Shown here: positions 1 to 5,205 of the stretch, one piece after another
How positions within the stretch are numbered: the first letter of the stretch is position 1
How the letters are laid out: each line of letters begins with the position of its first letter
Source of the DNA: Syntrophobacter sp. DG_60
Lineage (GTDB): Bacteria; Desulfobacterota; Desulfofervidia; Desulfofervidales; DG-60
Length of the DNA: 7,871 bases
NCBI GenBank assembly: GCA_001304365.1
Contig: LJNA01000065.1
Location: 1 to 7,871, forward strand
Direction: 5' to 3'
Notes under the pieces: generated by a model
The model's database searches: none
What the model was told of the DNA's origin: nothing
Seen by the model: only the letters and a program-made list of their open reading frames with translations
Made by a program: the position numbers and the translations under genes

Positions 1-363
1 ATTTAAGGCAGGAAGTAACCCCAATTTCACCATAAGTTGAAAGCCATTACAAACACCTAAAATCAGCTTTCCATCATTGATAAACCGCAAAAGTTGTTCA
101 AATAGGGATTCTCCTGTATTCTTCACCTTGGCATAATACCAGCGGTTGGCCGCTGCCTTTGCTGCCCCCAAATCATCACCATCTAAAAATCCCCCTGGAA
201 AATTGAGAAAATGATAATCATCTAGGCGTTTTTCTCCATAAATTAATTCACTTATGTGCACAATATCTACATCTGCCCCTGCCAGCTTACAGGCATAGGC
301 CGTTTCTACTTCACAATTTGTACCATAACCTGAAATAACAATACTACGAACCCTCTTCTCCAT
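1..363 (-). CDS. purQ: Phosphoribosylformylglycinamidine synthase, glutaminase subunit PurQ (N-terminal part, cut by window edge)
   Basis: PurQ is the class I glutamine amidotransferase subunit of FGAM synthase. It hydrolyses glutamine and channels ammonia to PurL in the fourth step of cytoplasmic de novo purine synthesis. I translated the minus strand from the ATG at 363-361 and found an open frame of 121 codons to the left edge. It has a class I amidotransferase layout: an opening beta strand (VRSIVISGYGTNCE), the PGGFLDGDDLGAAK segment near residues 56-69, and the nucleophile elbow GVCNGFQ with Cys105, typical of PurQ. The catalytic His and Glu lie beyond the window. An in-frame stop (TAG) four codons upstream supports this ATG. 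There is no clear Shine-Dalgarno sequence. The family is clear; the small free-standing subunit (rather than the C-terminal domain of a large PurL) follows from the Met starting directly on the domain. Confidence 0.93.
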   Translation of the reverse strand, partial: MEKRVRSIVISGYGTNCEVETAYACKLAGADVDIVHISELIYGEKRLDDYHFLNFPGGFLDGDDLGAAKAAANRWYYAKVKNTGESLFEQLLRFINDGKLILGVCNGFQLMVKLGLLPALN

Positions 364-412
364 GGTTTTTATCTAAATTAGGACATTTTCTTCTTATTTG
401 CAATAAATATTA

Positions 413-441
413 TTTATAACCTAAACAATTTTGGGTTGAAA
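413..441 (-). promoter_or_regulatory. Candidate sigma-70 promoter for purQ
   Basis: On the minus strand TTTCAA (441-436) is followed after 17 nt by TATAAA (418-413). The -10 box is good and the -35 box weak (3 of 6). Transcription would start near 406 and give a leader of roughly 43 nt. The perfect inverted repeat at 425-446 overlaps the -35 box and spacer, where a repressor would act. AT-rich sequence makes chance matches likely. Confidence 0.35.
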
Positions 442-446
442 ATTGT
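425..446. repeat. Perfect 8-bp inverted repeat (possible operator)
   Basis: ACAATTTT (425-432) and AAAATTGT (439-446) are exact reverse complements separated by GGGTTG. The repeat lies in the divergent region between purQ and the PLD-nuclease gene, across the candidate purQ promoter. There is no T-run, and it is upstream of both genes, so a terminator role is unlikely. A dimeric repressor site or an RNA hairpin are the alternatives. The repeat itself is certain; its role is inferred. Confidence 0.45.
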
Positions 447-618
447 GTAAATATTTAATAAAAAAATGTATTGTTTTTTAAGTGAAATCTAGGGAATTGG
501 GCGATTGTTAAAGTAGAATGGATTTAAAATTAAAATGTTAAATATGGTATGGAATTATGAGTATAGCAAATAAAAAACAATAGGTGACTGCGGGAAGTAG
601 CAGATGGGGTCTTAAGCC

Positions 619-1533
619 ATGATGGAAAAGCAGCACATAATCAGAAATAAAAAGGTTTATCTGGTTTTAGCAGCTATTATTGGCTTTGTCTTTTTCTACT
701 TTCTCTTTATCAAACCGGGAGAGAAAGTGGAGGTCTATTTCAGCCCTTTTGGAGGTATCCAGGATTTGATTATCAGTAAAATTGATAGTGCCCAGAGCAA
801 AATCGATGTGGCCATGTATGCCTTTACTAATGAGGAATTAGCCTTTGCTTTAGTAAGAGCTAATAATCGAGGGGTTGAAACCAGGGTTATTTTGGATGGA
901 AAGTTTATAGAGAATGAGTTTTCTAAAGATGAGTTTCTACACGACAGAGGGATTAAGCTTAAAGTAGACGTTGATCATATACCAGGGACTGAAATAGACT
1001 ATGGTAGAATGCACCACAAATTCGCTATTATTGATGATAAGGTTGTAATTACTGGCTCGTACAATTGGACGTCATCTGCAGAAAAGAACAATTATGAAAA
1101 TCTCCTGATTTTTCCAGACTCTCGAGCTCTGGTAAGGATATATGAAAAAGAATTTGAAAAACTCTGGAAAAAGGGGATTCATTATAGACATATCAAAGAA
1201 GATAGCTTTGATTTCCCCATCATTTCAGCACTGGATCTAGAAAATCTGAAAGAGCATGAGAGAAGAATGATTAAAGTCCGTGGAACCGTTAATAACGTTT
1301 ATCTCTCTGAAAGAAGCAACACATATTTTTTGCACTTTGGATCTGATCGTCCATATTTTAGTGCAGTCATTTTCAGTTCTGTAGCAGAAAGATTTCTTGA
1401 TCAGGGATTAGATCCAAGAAATTATGAGGGCAGAAAGATTGAAATTTTAGGCCAAGTTATTGACCACCCTAAATATGGATTGGAAATGATTTTGAAGGAC
1501 CCATCACAAATAATGTTTATAACAGAGAAGTAA
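619..1533 (+). CDS. Membrane-anchored PLD-superfamily nuclease with C-terminal OB-fold
   Basis: Residues 13-31 form one hydrophobic segment after a basic N-terminus, so this is probably a signal anchor with the body outside the cytoplasmic membrane. Residues about 36-185 are a single phospholipase D-type domain. Its HxKx4D motif is H132, K134, D139, followed by GSYNWTSSAEKNNYEN, typical of the Nuc/single-HKD nucleases that dimerise to make the active site. Residues about 215-300 read as an OB-fold of the kind found in secreted nucleases (RMIKVRGTVNNVYL, then YEGRKIEILGQV and a terminal DPSQI). The likely activity is DNA or RNA phosphodiester cleavage at the cell surface or in the periplasm; lipid hydrolysis is less likely. 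Tandem ATGs at 619 and 622 leave the exact start open, and GGGG at 606-609 may serve as a weak ribosome site. It is monocistronic; the flanking genes are unrelated. Confidence 0.85.
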   Translation: MMEKQHIIRNKKVYLVLAAIIGFVFFYFLFIKPGEKVEVYFSPFGGIQDLIISKIDSAQSKIDVAMYAFTNEELAFALVRANNRGVETRVILDGKFIENEFSKDEFLHDRGIKLKVDVDHIPGTEIDYGRMHHKFAIIDDKVVITGSYNWTSSAEKNNYENLLIFPDSRALVRIYEKEFEKLWKKGIHYRHIKEDSFDFPIISALDLENLKEHERRMIKVRGTVNNVYLSERSNTYFLHFGSDRPYFSAVIFSSVAERFLDQGLDPRNYEGRKIEILGQVIDHPKYGLEMILKDPSQIMFITEK

Positions 1534-1610
1534 AAAGTCTGAAGGCTCAAAGGTGAAGTGGAAATGTTATTAAGGAGGTAGAAAAAGACCTCTATGAGTA
1601 AGAAGGCTGT

Positions 1611-1869
1611 CTTGGCCTGAAAGAACTGGAGTGTCCATTCCTGAGCAAGCTTTCTATTTCCTGCAAAGACAATATTCAATCCTGGATGAAGAGCACAGAG
1701 TTCAACAATCGCTTTTTGAGGCAAATGAGGGCGTATAAAACCTTAATTTCTTTGTGCTTAGAAAGTCTGAATAGTTTGCCTCTATGACAAGGGCAGCATG
1801 AATATATGTCTCAAGTTCACCAAGTTGCTGATGAAAAGAAGGGATAACCGTCTTTATTAGGCCTCTTTC
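1611..1869 (-). pseudogene. Remnant of an ERCC4-type (XPF/MUS81-like) nuclease domain, frameshifted
   Basis: Two minus-strand frames join into one ERCC4-like domain. From 1869 to about 1714 one frame reads LETYIHAALVIEANYSDFL and RFYTPSFASK. From about 1715 to 1611 the next frame continues with AIVELCALHPGLNIVFAGNR and KLAQEWTLQFF. This matches the second half of ERCC4 nucleases (ALVIEA..., then ...FAGNR..AE..T). Removing one A from the A5 run at 1713-1717 restores a single frame, so the break is a +1 slip or a sequencing error there. The first frame has a stop at 1872-1870, and the N-terminal half carrying the metal-binding GDxnERKx3D motif is absent, so the gene is broken whatever the cause of the slip. 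After FFQA the frame runs meaninglessly into the neighbouring gene. The pieces would once have encoded a nuclease for branched or flap DNA. I assigned the family by eye. Confidence 0.6.
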
Positions 1870-1975
1870 TTAATAGAGGGTCAAGCAGAGAATGAATAAA
1901 TCTTTGTAAGATGTGATTATGGGATTTAGGGGGTGTTAAAGGAGTTTCTGCACTAAGATTTATTTCTACTCTCAT
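1817..1975 (-). pseudogene. 52-codon ORF resembling the N-terminus of a Cas6-type CRISPR RNA endonuclease (tentative)
   Basis: From ATG at 1975-1973 the minus strand encodes MRVEINLSAETPLTPPKSHN, then HILQRFIHSLLDPLLRKR and a DGYPF segment, before a stop at 1819-1817. The pattern (short beta strand, Pro-rich turn, then (N)H-x-LQ-x-x-I-x-x-LLDP and an x-GY/GF segment) is that of the first ferredoxin-like half of many Cas6 proteins. The rest, including the glycine-rich loop, is missing, and the 3' end overlaps the ERCC4 remnant in another frame. If the match is real this is a decayed fragment joined to the nuclease remnant by deletion. I see no CRISPR repeats or other cas genes. Chance resemblance over about 40 residues cannot be excluded. 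Confidence 0.25.
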
Positions 1976-1980
1976 CTTTG

Positions 1981-2010
1981 GCTGTTCAGCTCAAAACAGC
2001 TAGATATCTA
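1981..2010. repeat. Inverted repeat GCTGTT-N8-AACAGC abutting palindrome TAGATATCTA
   Basis: GCTGTT (1981-1986) and AACAGC (1995-2000) are exact reverse complements. The next ten bases are a perfect palindrome. A third perfect short repeat, CTGGA-CA-TCCAG, sits at 2048-2059. All lie 50-130 bp upstream of dnaJ. None matches the CIRCE element bound by HrcA. They may be regulator sites, or debris of the decayed region. Confidence 0.3.
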
Positions 2011-2073
2011 CTACAGACATTGCTCTTGGAAAACTGTGTACAAAATTCTGGACATCCAGGTAAGTGTTCAAAT

Positions 2074-2102
2074 TTGCATTTTTAGGAAAGAGTTATTAAA
2101 AT
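2074..2102 (+). promoter_or_regulatory. Candidate sigma-70 promoter of the dnaJ-hsp20-mogA operon
   Basis: TTGCAT (2074-2079), a 17-nt spacer and TAAAAT (2097-2102; 5 of 6 matches to TATAAT) precede the dnaJ ATG at 2113. Transcription would start near 2109 and leave a leader of about 4 nt, which would explain why no Shine-Dalgarno sequence stands at the proper distance from this ATG. The -35 box matches only 3 of 6. No sigma-32 consensus (CTTGAA...CCCCAT) is apparent, although the genes are chaperones. Confidence 0.45.
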
Positions 2103-2112
2103 CTATTTTAAG

Positions 2113-2886
2113 ATGGAAAATTATTATAATCAAAAGGATTACTACGATATATTGGGGGTGGCCCCTAATGCTACTGAAGAGGAGATTAAAAGGGCCTACC
2201 GCAGACTTGCCTTCCAATTTCACCCTGATAAAAATCCAGGCAATAGATGGGCAGAAGAGAAATTTAGGGAAATAACAGAGGCATATGGGGTCCTTATAGA
2301 TAGAGAAAAGAGGCAAGGGTATGACCAGGCAAGGCAATTTGGCTTTGATCGAGGATATGCAAGGCAGTTCAGACAAGAGGAAATCTTTAGGGATATCTTT
2401 AATAATCCTTATTTTAATGAGATTTTTAGAGATTTGGCCAGGGAGTTTCAGAGGTCTGGCCTTAGATTTGATGATAGATTCTTTAATAGGATATTTTTTG
2501 GTGGTAGAGGATTCCTTTTTGGTGGTATATTCTTTGGCTCCTTTCCTATAAGATTTAAAAGCCGCAGTTTTGAAAAAGGGGAAACACCTTTTAAGATTGA
2601 AAAAACAAAGGGTGTTTTACAAAGAATGGGCAATAGAATTAGTAGTTATCTTCAAAATAGGCTAAAGAGTTTACCTCAAAAAGATTATTTAACCTATAAT
2701 ATCACTATATCTCCTGAAGAAGCCCGATCTGGGGTAGAGACAACAATAGCTTATCCATTAGGGGAAAAGACCGAAAGGCTCATAGTAAAAATTCCAGCCG
2801 GGGTTGAAGAGGGAACAAAACTTAGGCTTAGAGGAAAAGGGAGGGGTGGTGGAGACCTCTATCTTAGAATCAAGATAAGGAGGTAA
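2113..2886 (+). CDS. J-domain co-chaperone, DnaJ/CbpA-like without zinc finger
   Basis: J-proteins stimulate the ATPase of DnaK (Hsp70) and hand it unfolded clients in the cytoplasm. Residues 9-71 are a full J domain: KDYYDILGV, helix [16 protein letters not shown], the essential HPD at 37-39, and helix III/IV to about Y70. The CxxCxGxG zinc-finger repeats of true DnaJ are absent, which makes it a CbpA/class B type. The linker (about 75-150) is rich in Phe, Arg and Gly, with [17 protein letters not shown] instead of a classical G/F region. Residues 193-256 resemble one DnaJ C-terminal substrate-binding domain ([42 protein letters not shown]). Only one such domain is present, so at 257 residues the protein is shorter than CbpA, which has two. 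It ends 2 nt before the hsp20-like gene. I give no symbol because it is not the canonical dnaJ. Confidence 0.9.
   Translation: MENYYNQKDYYDILGVAPNATEEEIKRAYRRLAFQFHPDKNPGNRWAEEKFREITEAYGVLIDREKRQGYDQARQFGFDRGYARQFRQEEIFRDIFNNPYFNEIFRDLAREFQRSGLRFDDRFFNRIFFGGRGFLFGGIFFGSFPIRFKSRSFEKGETPFKIEKTKGVLQRMGNRISSYLQNRLKSLPQKDYLTYNITISPEEARSGVETTIAYPLGEKTERLIVKIPAGVEEGTKLRLRGKGRGGGDLYLRIKIRR
2877..2883 (+). promoter_or_regulatory. Strong Shine-Dalgarno sequence for the Hsp20-like gene
   Basis: AAGGAGG lies inside the last codons of the J-protein gene, 5 nt before the ATG at 2889. It fixes that start. It also shows that this organism's ribosomes use the standard anti-Shine-Dalgarno pairing, in contrast to the first genes of the transcription units, which lack such a site. 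Confidence 0.85.
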
Positions 2887-2888
2887 CT

Positions 2889-3125
2889 ATGGTATTTGAT
2901 GAATTTAATGATGTATTTGATTTGAGGTTTGGCCCTTTTCACATGGGTGTCTTCTCCCGCCCCTTTAAGGTCTCCTATTCTAGGACATCAGAAAACCACA
3001 TTATCAAATTAAAATTAAGGGAAGGTATTGAAAAGAAAGACATAAAGGTGCGCCTTTTAGAAGGTGGAATCTTAGAGATTGAGTGGCCAAGAAAGAAAAA
3101 GGGAGAAGAGATTCCAATAGATTAA
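2889..3125 (+). CDS. Very small Hsp20/alpha-crystallin-like protein (78 aa)
   Basis: Small heat-shock proteins hold unfolding proteins for refolding by DnaK/DnaJ. Residues 27-67 read as alpha-crystallin strands: KVSYSRTSENHIIKLKLREG, then the EKKDIKVRLLEGGILEIEW block typical of the kkedikv...gvLtI segment. The tail (residues 68-78) is basic and ends EEIPID; I75-P76-I77 fits the C-terminal I-x-I motif that docks onto neighbouring subunits. Usual family members have about 140-150 residues, so roughly half of the crystallin domain is missing, with no sign of frameshift. The strong ribosome site and 2-nt gap to the J-protein gene argue that it is a real gene, co-expressed with the co-chaperone. 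The alternative is a CS-domain-like adaptor of the J-protein rather than an oligomeric sHSP. Confidence 0.72.
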   Translation: MVFDEFNDVFDLRFGPFHMGVFSRPFKVSYSRTSENHIIKLKLREGIEKKDIKVRLLEGGILEIEWPRKKKGEEIPID

Positions 3126-3610
3126 TGTATAAAGTAGGCGTCTTGACTATCAGTGATAAGGGAGCTCAAGGTAAAAGAGAGGATAAGAGTGGAAAGCTTA
3201 TGTCTGATTTACTTAAAGAAGCTGGCTTTAATATAGCAATTTATGCAGTTGTGCCAGACGAAGAATTCACAATTAGTCAGACATTGATAAAGTGGGTCAA
3301 CAAAGGTGTGGACTTGATCCTTACTACAGGGGGTACAGGGCTGTCACCTAAAGACCTAACACCTGAGGCTACACAAAAGGTGATTGAAAAACAGGTACCA
3401 GGTATAGCAGAGGCCCTAAGGCAGGAAGGATTAAAGAAAACGCCTCATGCCATGCTTTCCAGGGGGATGGCTGGGATTAGAAAAGAGACCTTAATCATCA
3501 ATTTACCTGGGAGTCCTAAGGCAGTAAAAGAAGGCCTGGAGGTATTAATCCCTGCCCTGCCCCATGCTTTGGCCAAGATAAAAGGAGATACCACTGAGTG
3601 CGGAACATGA
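3125..3610 (+). CDS. mogA: MogA-type molybdopterin adenylyltransferase
   Basis: MogA activates molybdopterin by adenylating it with ATP before MoeA inserts molybdenum or tungsten; it acts in the cytoplasm. The 161-residue protein is one complete MoCF-binding domain: opening strand YKVGVLTISDKGAQGKREDK, TTGGTGLSPKDLTPEAT at 67-83 with the GGTG pterin/nucleotide loop and conserved Asp77, and LIINLPGSPKAVKEG at 123-137. The DLTPEAT and NLPGSPKAVKE segments favour MogA over MoaB. I place the start at the ATG overlapping the previous stop (TAATG). An upstream in-frame ATG at 3083 would add 14 basic residues foreign to the family. The one-base overlap implies translational coupling to the Hsp20-like gene. 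Molybdo- or tungsto-enzymes such as formate dehydrogenases are the likely end users (inference). The family is certain; the split between MogA and MoaB is less so. Confidence 0.88.
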   Translation: MYKVGVLTISDKGAQGKREDKSGKLMSDLLKEAGFNIAIYAVVPDEEFTISQTLIKWVNKGVDLILTTGGTGLSPKDLTPEATQKVIEKQVPGIAEALRQEGLKKTPHAMLSRGMAGIRKETLIINLPGSPKAVKEGLEVLIPALPHALAKIKGDTTECGT

Positions 3611-3612
3611 AA

Positions 3613-4443
3613 CTAGCGAAACCACCTTCTTTTAGTGGGTTTTTCTTTCTCTCTTTTTAGCCTCATGGCAAACTGACTTATTTTTTGAAAATAGGCCTCC
3701 CCGGTACGGAGCAAGATATTGCTATGACCAGAGCCAAGTGCCAGAGCAAGTTCCTTACTTCTAGCCGCACAGTTGCATAAAAGAATATCGGCATCTCTTA
3801 AGGGAATGATGTCATCGTGTGGGCCATGAATAATCAAGGTTGGCTTCCCTATTACCTTGATCTTTCCAAAGTTTACAAATCCATCTGCCTCAGTAATACC
3901 TAAGGCCTCAGTAGGCACACCTAGGCAATTAAGCCAGGGCACTGTCCTGGCAAACGCACTTTCAAGGATCAGCCCTGAAATCTTATCTTGGTGGGTAGAA
4001 GCTATTTCTAGAGCCGAGGCACTTCCAAGTTCTCTACCCATAACAATAAATGGCCCTGTCCGATTTTTCTCATTTAACCAGCCATATACCTCTTTTAAAA
4101 TGGCATGAGCATCTGATAGTAAACAAGTAGCAGTAGGCTTCCCCTCACTTTGCCCATACCCCCGGTAATCTACTACAAGGAAGCTCAGACTATAGCGGTT
4201 GTAAGCAAGACCAATATCATTATAATCACTTACAATCTCATCTCTGCCGTGGAAAAAGAGGATATGTGGGTAAAGGGGTTCACCAAGAAAAAACCGTGCC
4301 CCAATCTGCACTCCCTCTTCCACAGGAATAAAATGGTCTATAGCACCCTGGGGGCAACTTGGCTGATGATCTTTGCGAGAATGAAATAGGCGTTCCAGCA
4401 CTTGAGGCTGATCCAATGCAGAAACATTGCGACCTGATATCAT
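3613..4443 (-). CDS. Alpha/beta-hydrolase-fold protein with the nucleophile Ser replaced by Glu
   Basis: The 276-residue protein has the fold's landmarks in order: strand and oxyanion-hole region HILFFHGRDEI (60-70), VVDYRGYGQSEGKP (90-103), the nucleophile elbow at 135-144, LILESAF (158-164), PTLIIHGPHDDIIP (201-214) with acid Asp210, and GSGHSNI (237-243) with His240. It resembles Bem46/YqhA-type serine hydrolases. The elbow, however, reads MGRELGSASA, where relatives have G-x-S-x-G; Glu138 stands in the Ser position. The codon is GAA and any Ser codon differs by at least two bases, so a single read error is unlikely. Either the enzyme is dead or repurposed, or it uses a carboxylate nucleophile, as haloalkane dehalogenases and epoxide hydrolases do with Asp. 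No signal peptide is seen, so it is probably cytoplasmic. It lies 39 bp after the lipoprotein gene, with its own apparent promoter and no Shine-Dalgarno sequence. Confidence 0.83.
   Translation of the reverse strand: MISGRNVSALDQPQVLERLFHSRKDHQPSCPQGAIDHFIPVEEGVQIGARFFLGEPLYPHILFFHGRDEIVSDYNDIGLAYNRYSLSFLVVDYRGYGQSEGKPTATCLLSDAHAILKEVYGWLNEKNRTGPFIVMGRELGSASALEIASTHQDKISGLILESAFARTVPWLNCLGVPTEALGITEADGFVNFGKIKVIGKPTLIIHGPHDDIIPLRDADILLCNCAARSKELALALGSGHSNILLRTGEAYFQKISQFAMRLKREKEKPTKRRWFR
3619..3659 (+). terminator. Rho-independent-type terminator of the dnaJ-hsp20-mogA operon
   Basis: AAACCAC (3619-3625) can pair with GTGG(G)TTT (3635-3642) around a 9-nt loop with one bulged G. A pyrimidine tract, TTTTTCTTTCTCTCTTTTT, follows. 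It begins 9 bp after the mogA stop and lies wholly inside the 3' coding end of the converging hydrolase gene. On the minus strand the same hairpin lacks a T-run, so it should act in one direction. The stem is short and bulged. Confidence 0.5.
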
Positions 4444-4449
4444 AAACTT

Positions 4450-4478
4450 TTTATAGCCTGCATGCGTCTAGGAGTCAA
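4450..4478 (-). promoter_or_regulatory. Sigma-70-type promoter of the hydrolase gene, leaderless geometry
   Basis: On the minus strand TTGACT (4478-4473; 5 of 6), a 17-nt spacer and TATAAA (4455-4450; 5 of 6) stand in the 39-bp gap. Six bases (AAGTTT) separate the -10 box from the ATG at 4443, so the predicted start of transcription is the start codon itself. This would allow expression independent of the upstream rpoH operon. It is one of the two best promoter matches in the window. Confidence 0.65.
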
Positions 4479-4482
4479 CACT

Positions 4483-5205
4483 CTAATCAATATATCTTTT
4501 CTTCACATCTTCAGGATATTCCAACTTAAAAAGGGGGCCTTTAACCTCTATATTTTGATTTATTGTCAAATATGTCAATTCTATTTTAATTCCACGTAAA
4601 TTGATTTTTAAAAGTTCTGGTTGACCATTTTTGTAAACAAACCGGGCTTCAAAAATCCTCCTTTTCTCTTGATTTTTTATTCTTATTTTTTTAATCTTCA
4701 GGGTATCCTTTCCTAGCCATAATTCTTCTAAAGTAGGATAATTAAACGATTTTATATAATAGGCATCTTTTTTATCACCAGCATAAACAACATGCTCAGT
4801 ATAAATTGGCCACATCTGTTGCCCCAATAAATAAATCCAATCTCTCAAGTTTATAGGAAGCTTCTCCGTATTGCCCAAATAAACCTCACCTTTTGGATAA
4901 ATAAGCAGAGCGAACCTATCTTCGGCAATGGTTAAAGAGAATAAAGGCCCCAATGGGTTAATAATATCTGCCCGAAGTTTAGATGGCGTTGTGGCAATTA
5001 AATAAAGATCCCCGAAAAATCCATATCCAAAACCGCTAACCTTCATTTTGCCTTTAATGGATAAGGTCTTGATAGCAGCTATCTGTTGAGATGTGGAATA
5101 ACAAATAGGCTCTACCCATAATGGTTTAGGCCTAGACAAACAGGCAGAAAGTAAGAGAATAAATAAGAGAATAAAAAGGATGAAATACTTATTTAGATGG
5201 CACAT
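4483..5205 (-). CDS. LolB-like outer-membrane lipoprotein (DUF4292/LolB family)
   Basis: In proteobacteria LolB takes lipoproteins from the periplasmic carrier LolA and inserts them into the outer membrane. The N-terminus is a lipoprotein signal: a short basic head, a Phe/Ile/Leu stretch (8-19) and lipobox LSAC with Cys22. Leu23 at +2 is not an inner-membrane retention signal, so outer-membrane anchoring is expected. The mature part (240 residues in all) is a beta-rich LolA/LolB-type half-barrel: IKTLSIKGKMKVSGFGYGFF, LRADIINPLGPLFSLTIAED, then alternating strands such as RIFEARFVYKNGQPELLKI. The start codon lies inside the TPR gene (17-nt overlap), which implies coupled translation. Direct LolB function is uncertain: outside gamma- and beta-proteobacteria such proteins diverge strongly. 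A general lipoprotein- or lipid-carrier role is the safe call. Confidence 0.78.
   Translation of the reverse strand: MCHLNKYFILFILLFILLLSACLSRPKPLWVEPICYSTSQQIAAIKTLSIKGKMKVSGFGYGFFGDLYLIATTPSKLRADIINPLGPLFSLTIAEDRFALLIYPKGEVYLGNTEKLPINLRDWIYLLGQQMWPIYTEHVVYAGDKKDAYYIKSFNYPTLEELWLGKDTLKIKKIRIKNQEKRRIFEARFVYKNGQPELLKINLRGIKIELTYLTINQNIEVKGPLFKLEYPEDVKKRYID

Larger units (their letters stand above)
1534..2112. other. Gene-poor stretch between the PLD nuclease and the dnaJ operon
   Basis: No intact gene is visible over these 579 bp. The left and centre hold the decayed minus-strand fragments annotated separately. An AAGGAGG at 1571-1577 is followed only by a nine-codon frame including the stop (ATG at 1594), and is part of a weak hairpin (GAGGT/ACCTC). 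The right end holds inverted repeats at 1981-2000 and 2048-2059, the palindrome TAGATATCTA at 2001-2010, and the candidate dnaJ promoter. I see no terminator after the PLD-nuclease gene. Confidence 0.6.

Noticed and set aside
538..567. TTAAAT-N18-TATAGC as promoter of the PLD-nuclease gene
   Set aside because: Both boxes are weak and the sequence is AT-rich; no better candidate was seen, so this promoter is left unassigned.
1571..1620. AAGGAGG followed by a short ATG frame on the plus strand
   Set aside because: The frame is only eight amino acids and the spacing to the ATG is 16 nt; the site lies in the region of decayed sequence.
2036..2275. Open frames overlapping the 5' part of the J-protein gene on both strands
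   Set aside because: They are shadows of the J-domain gene with no recognisable protein pattern.
3083..3124. Upstream in-frame ATG extending mogA by 14 residues
   Set aside because: The added residues are basic, lie inside the hsp20-like gene and are foreign to the family; the ATG overlapping the stop codon fits the family's usual start.
3857..4389. Plus-strand open frames inside the hydrolase gene
   Set aside because: Antisense shadows of a clear alpha/beta-hydrolase-fold coding region.
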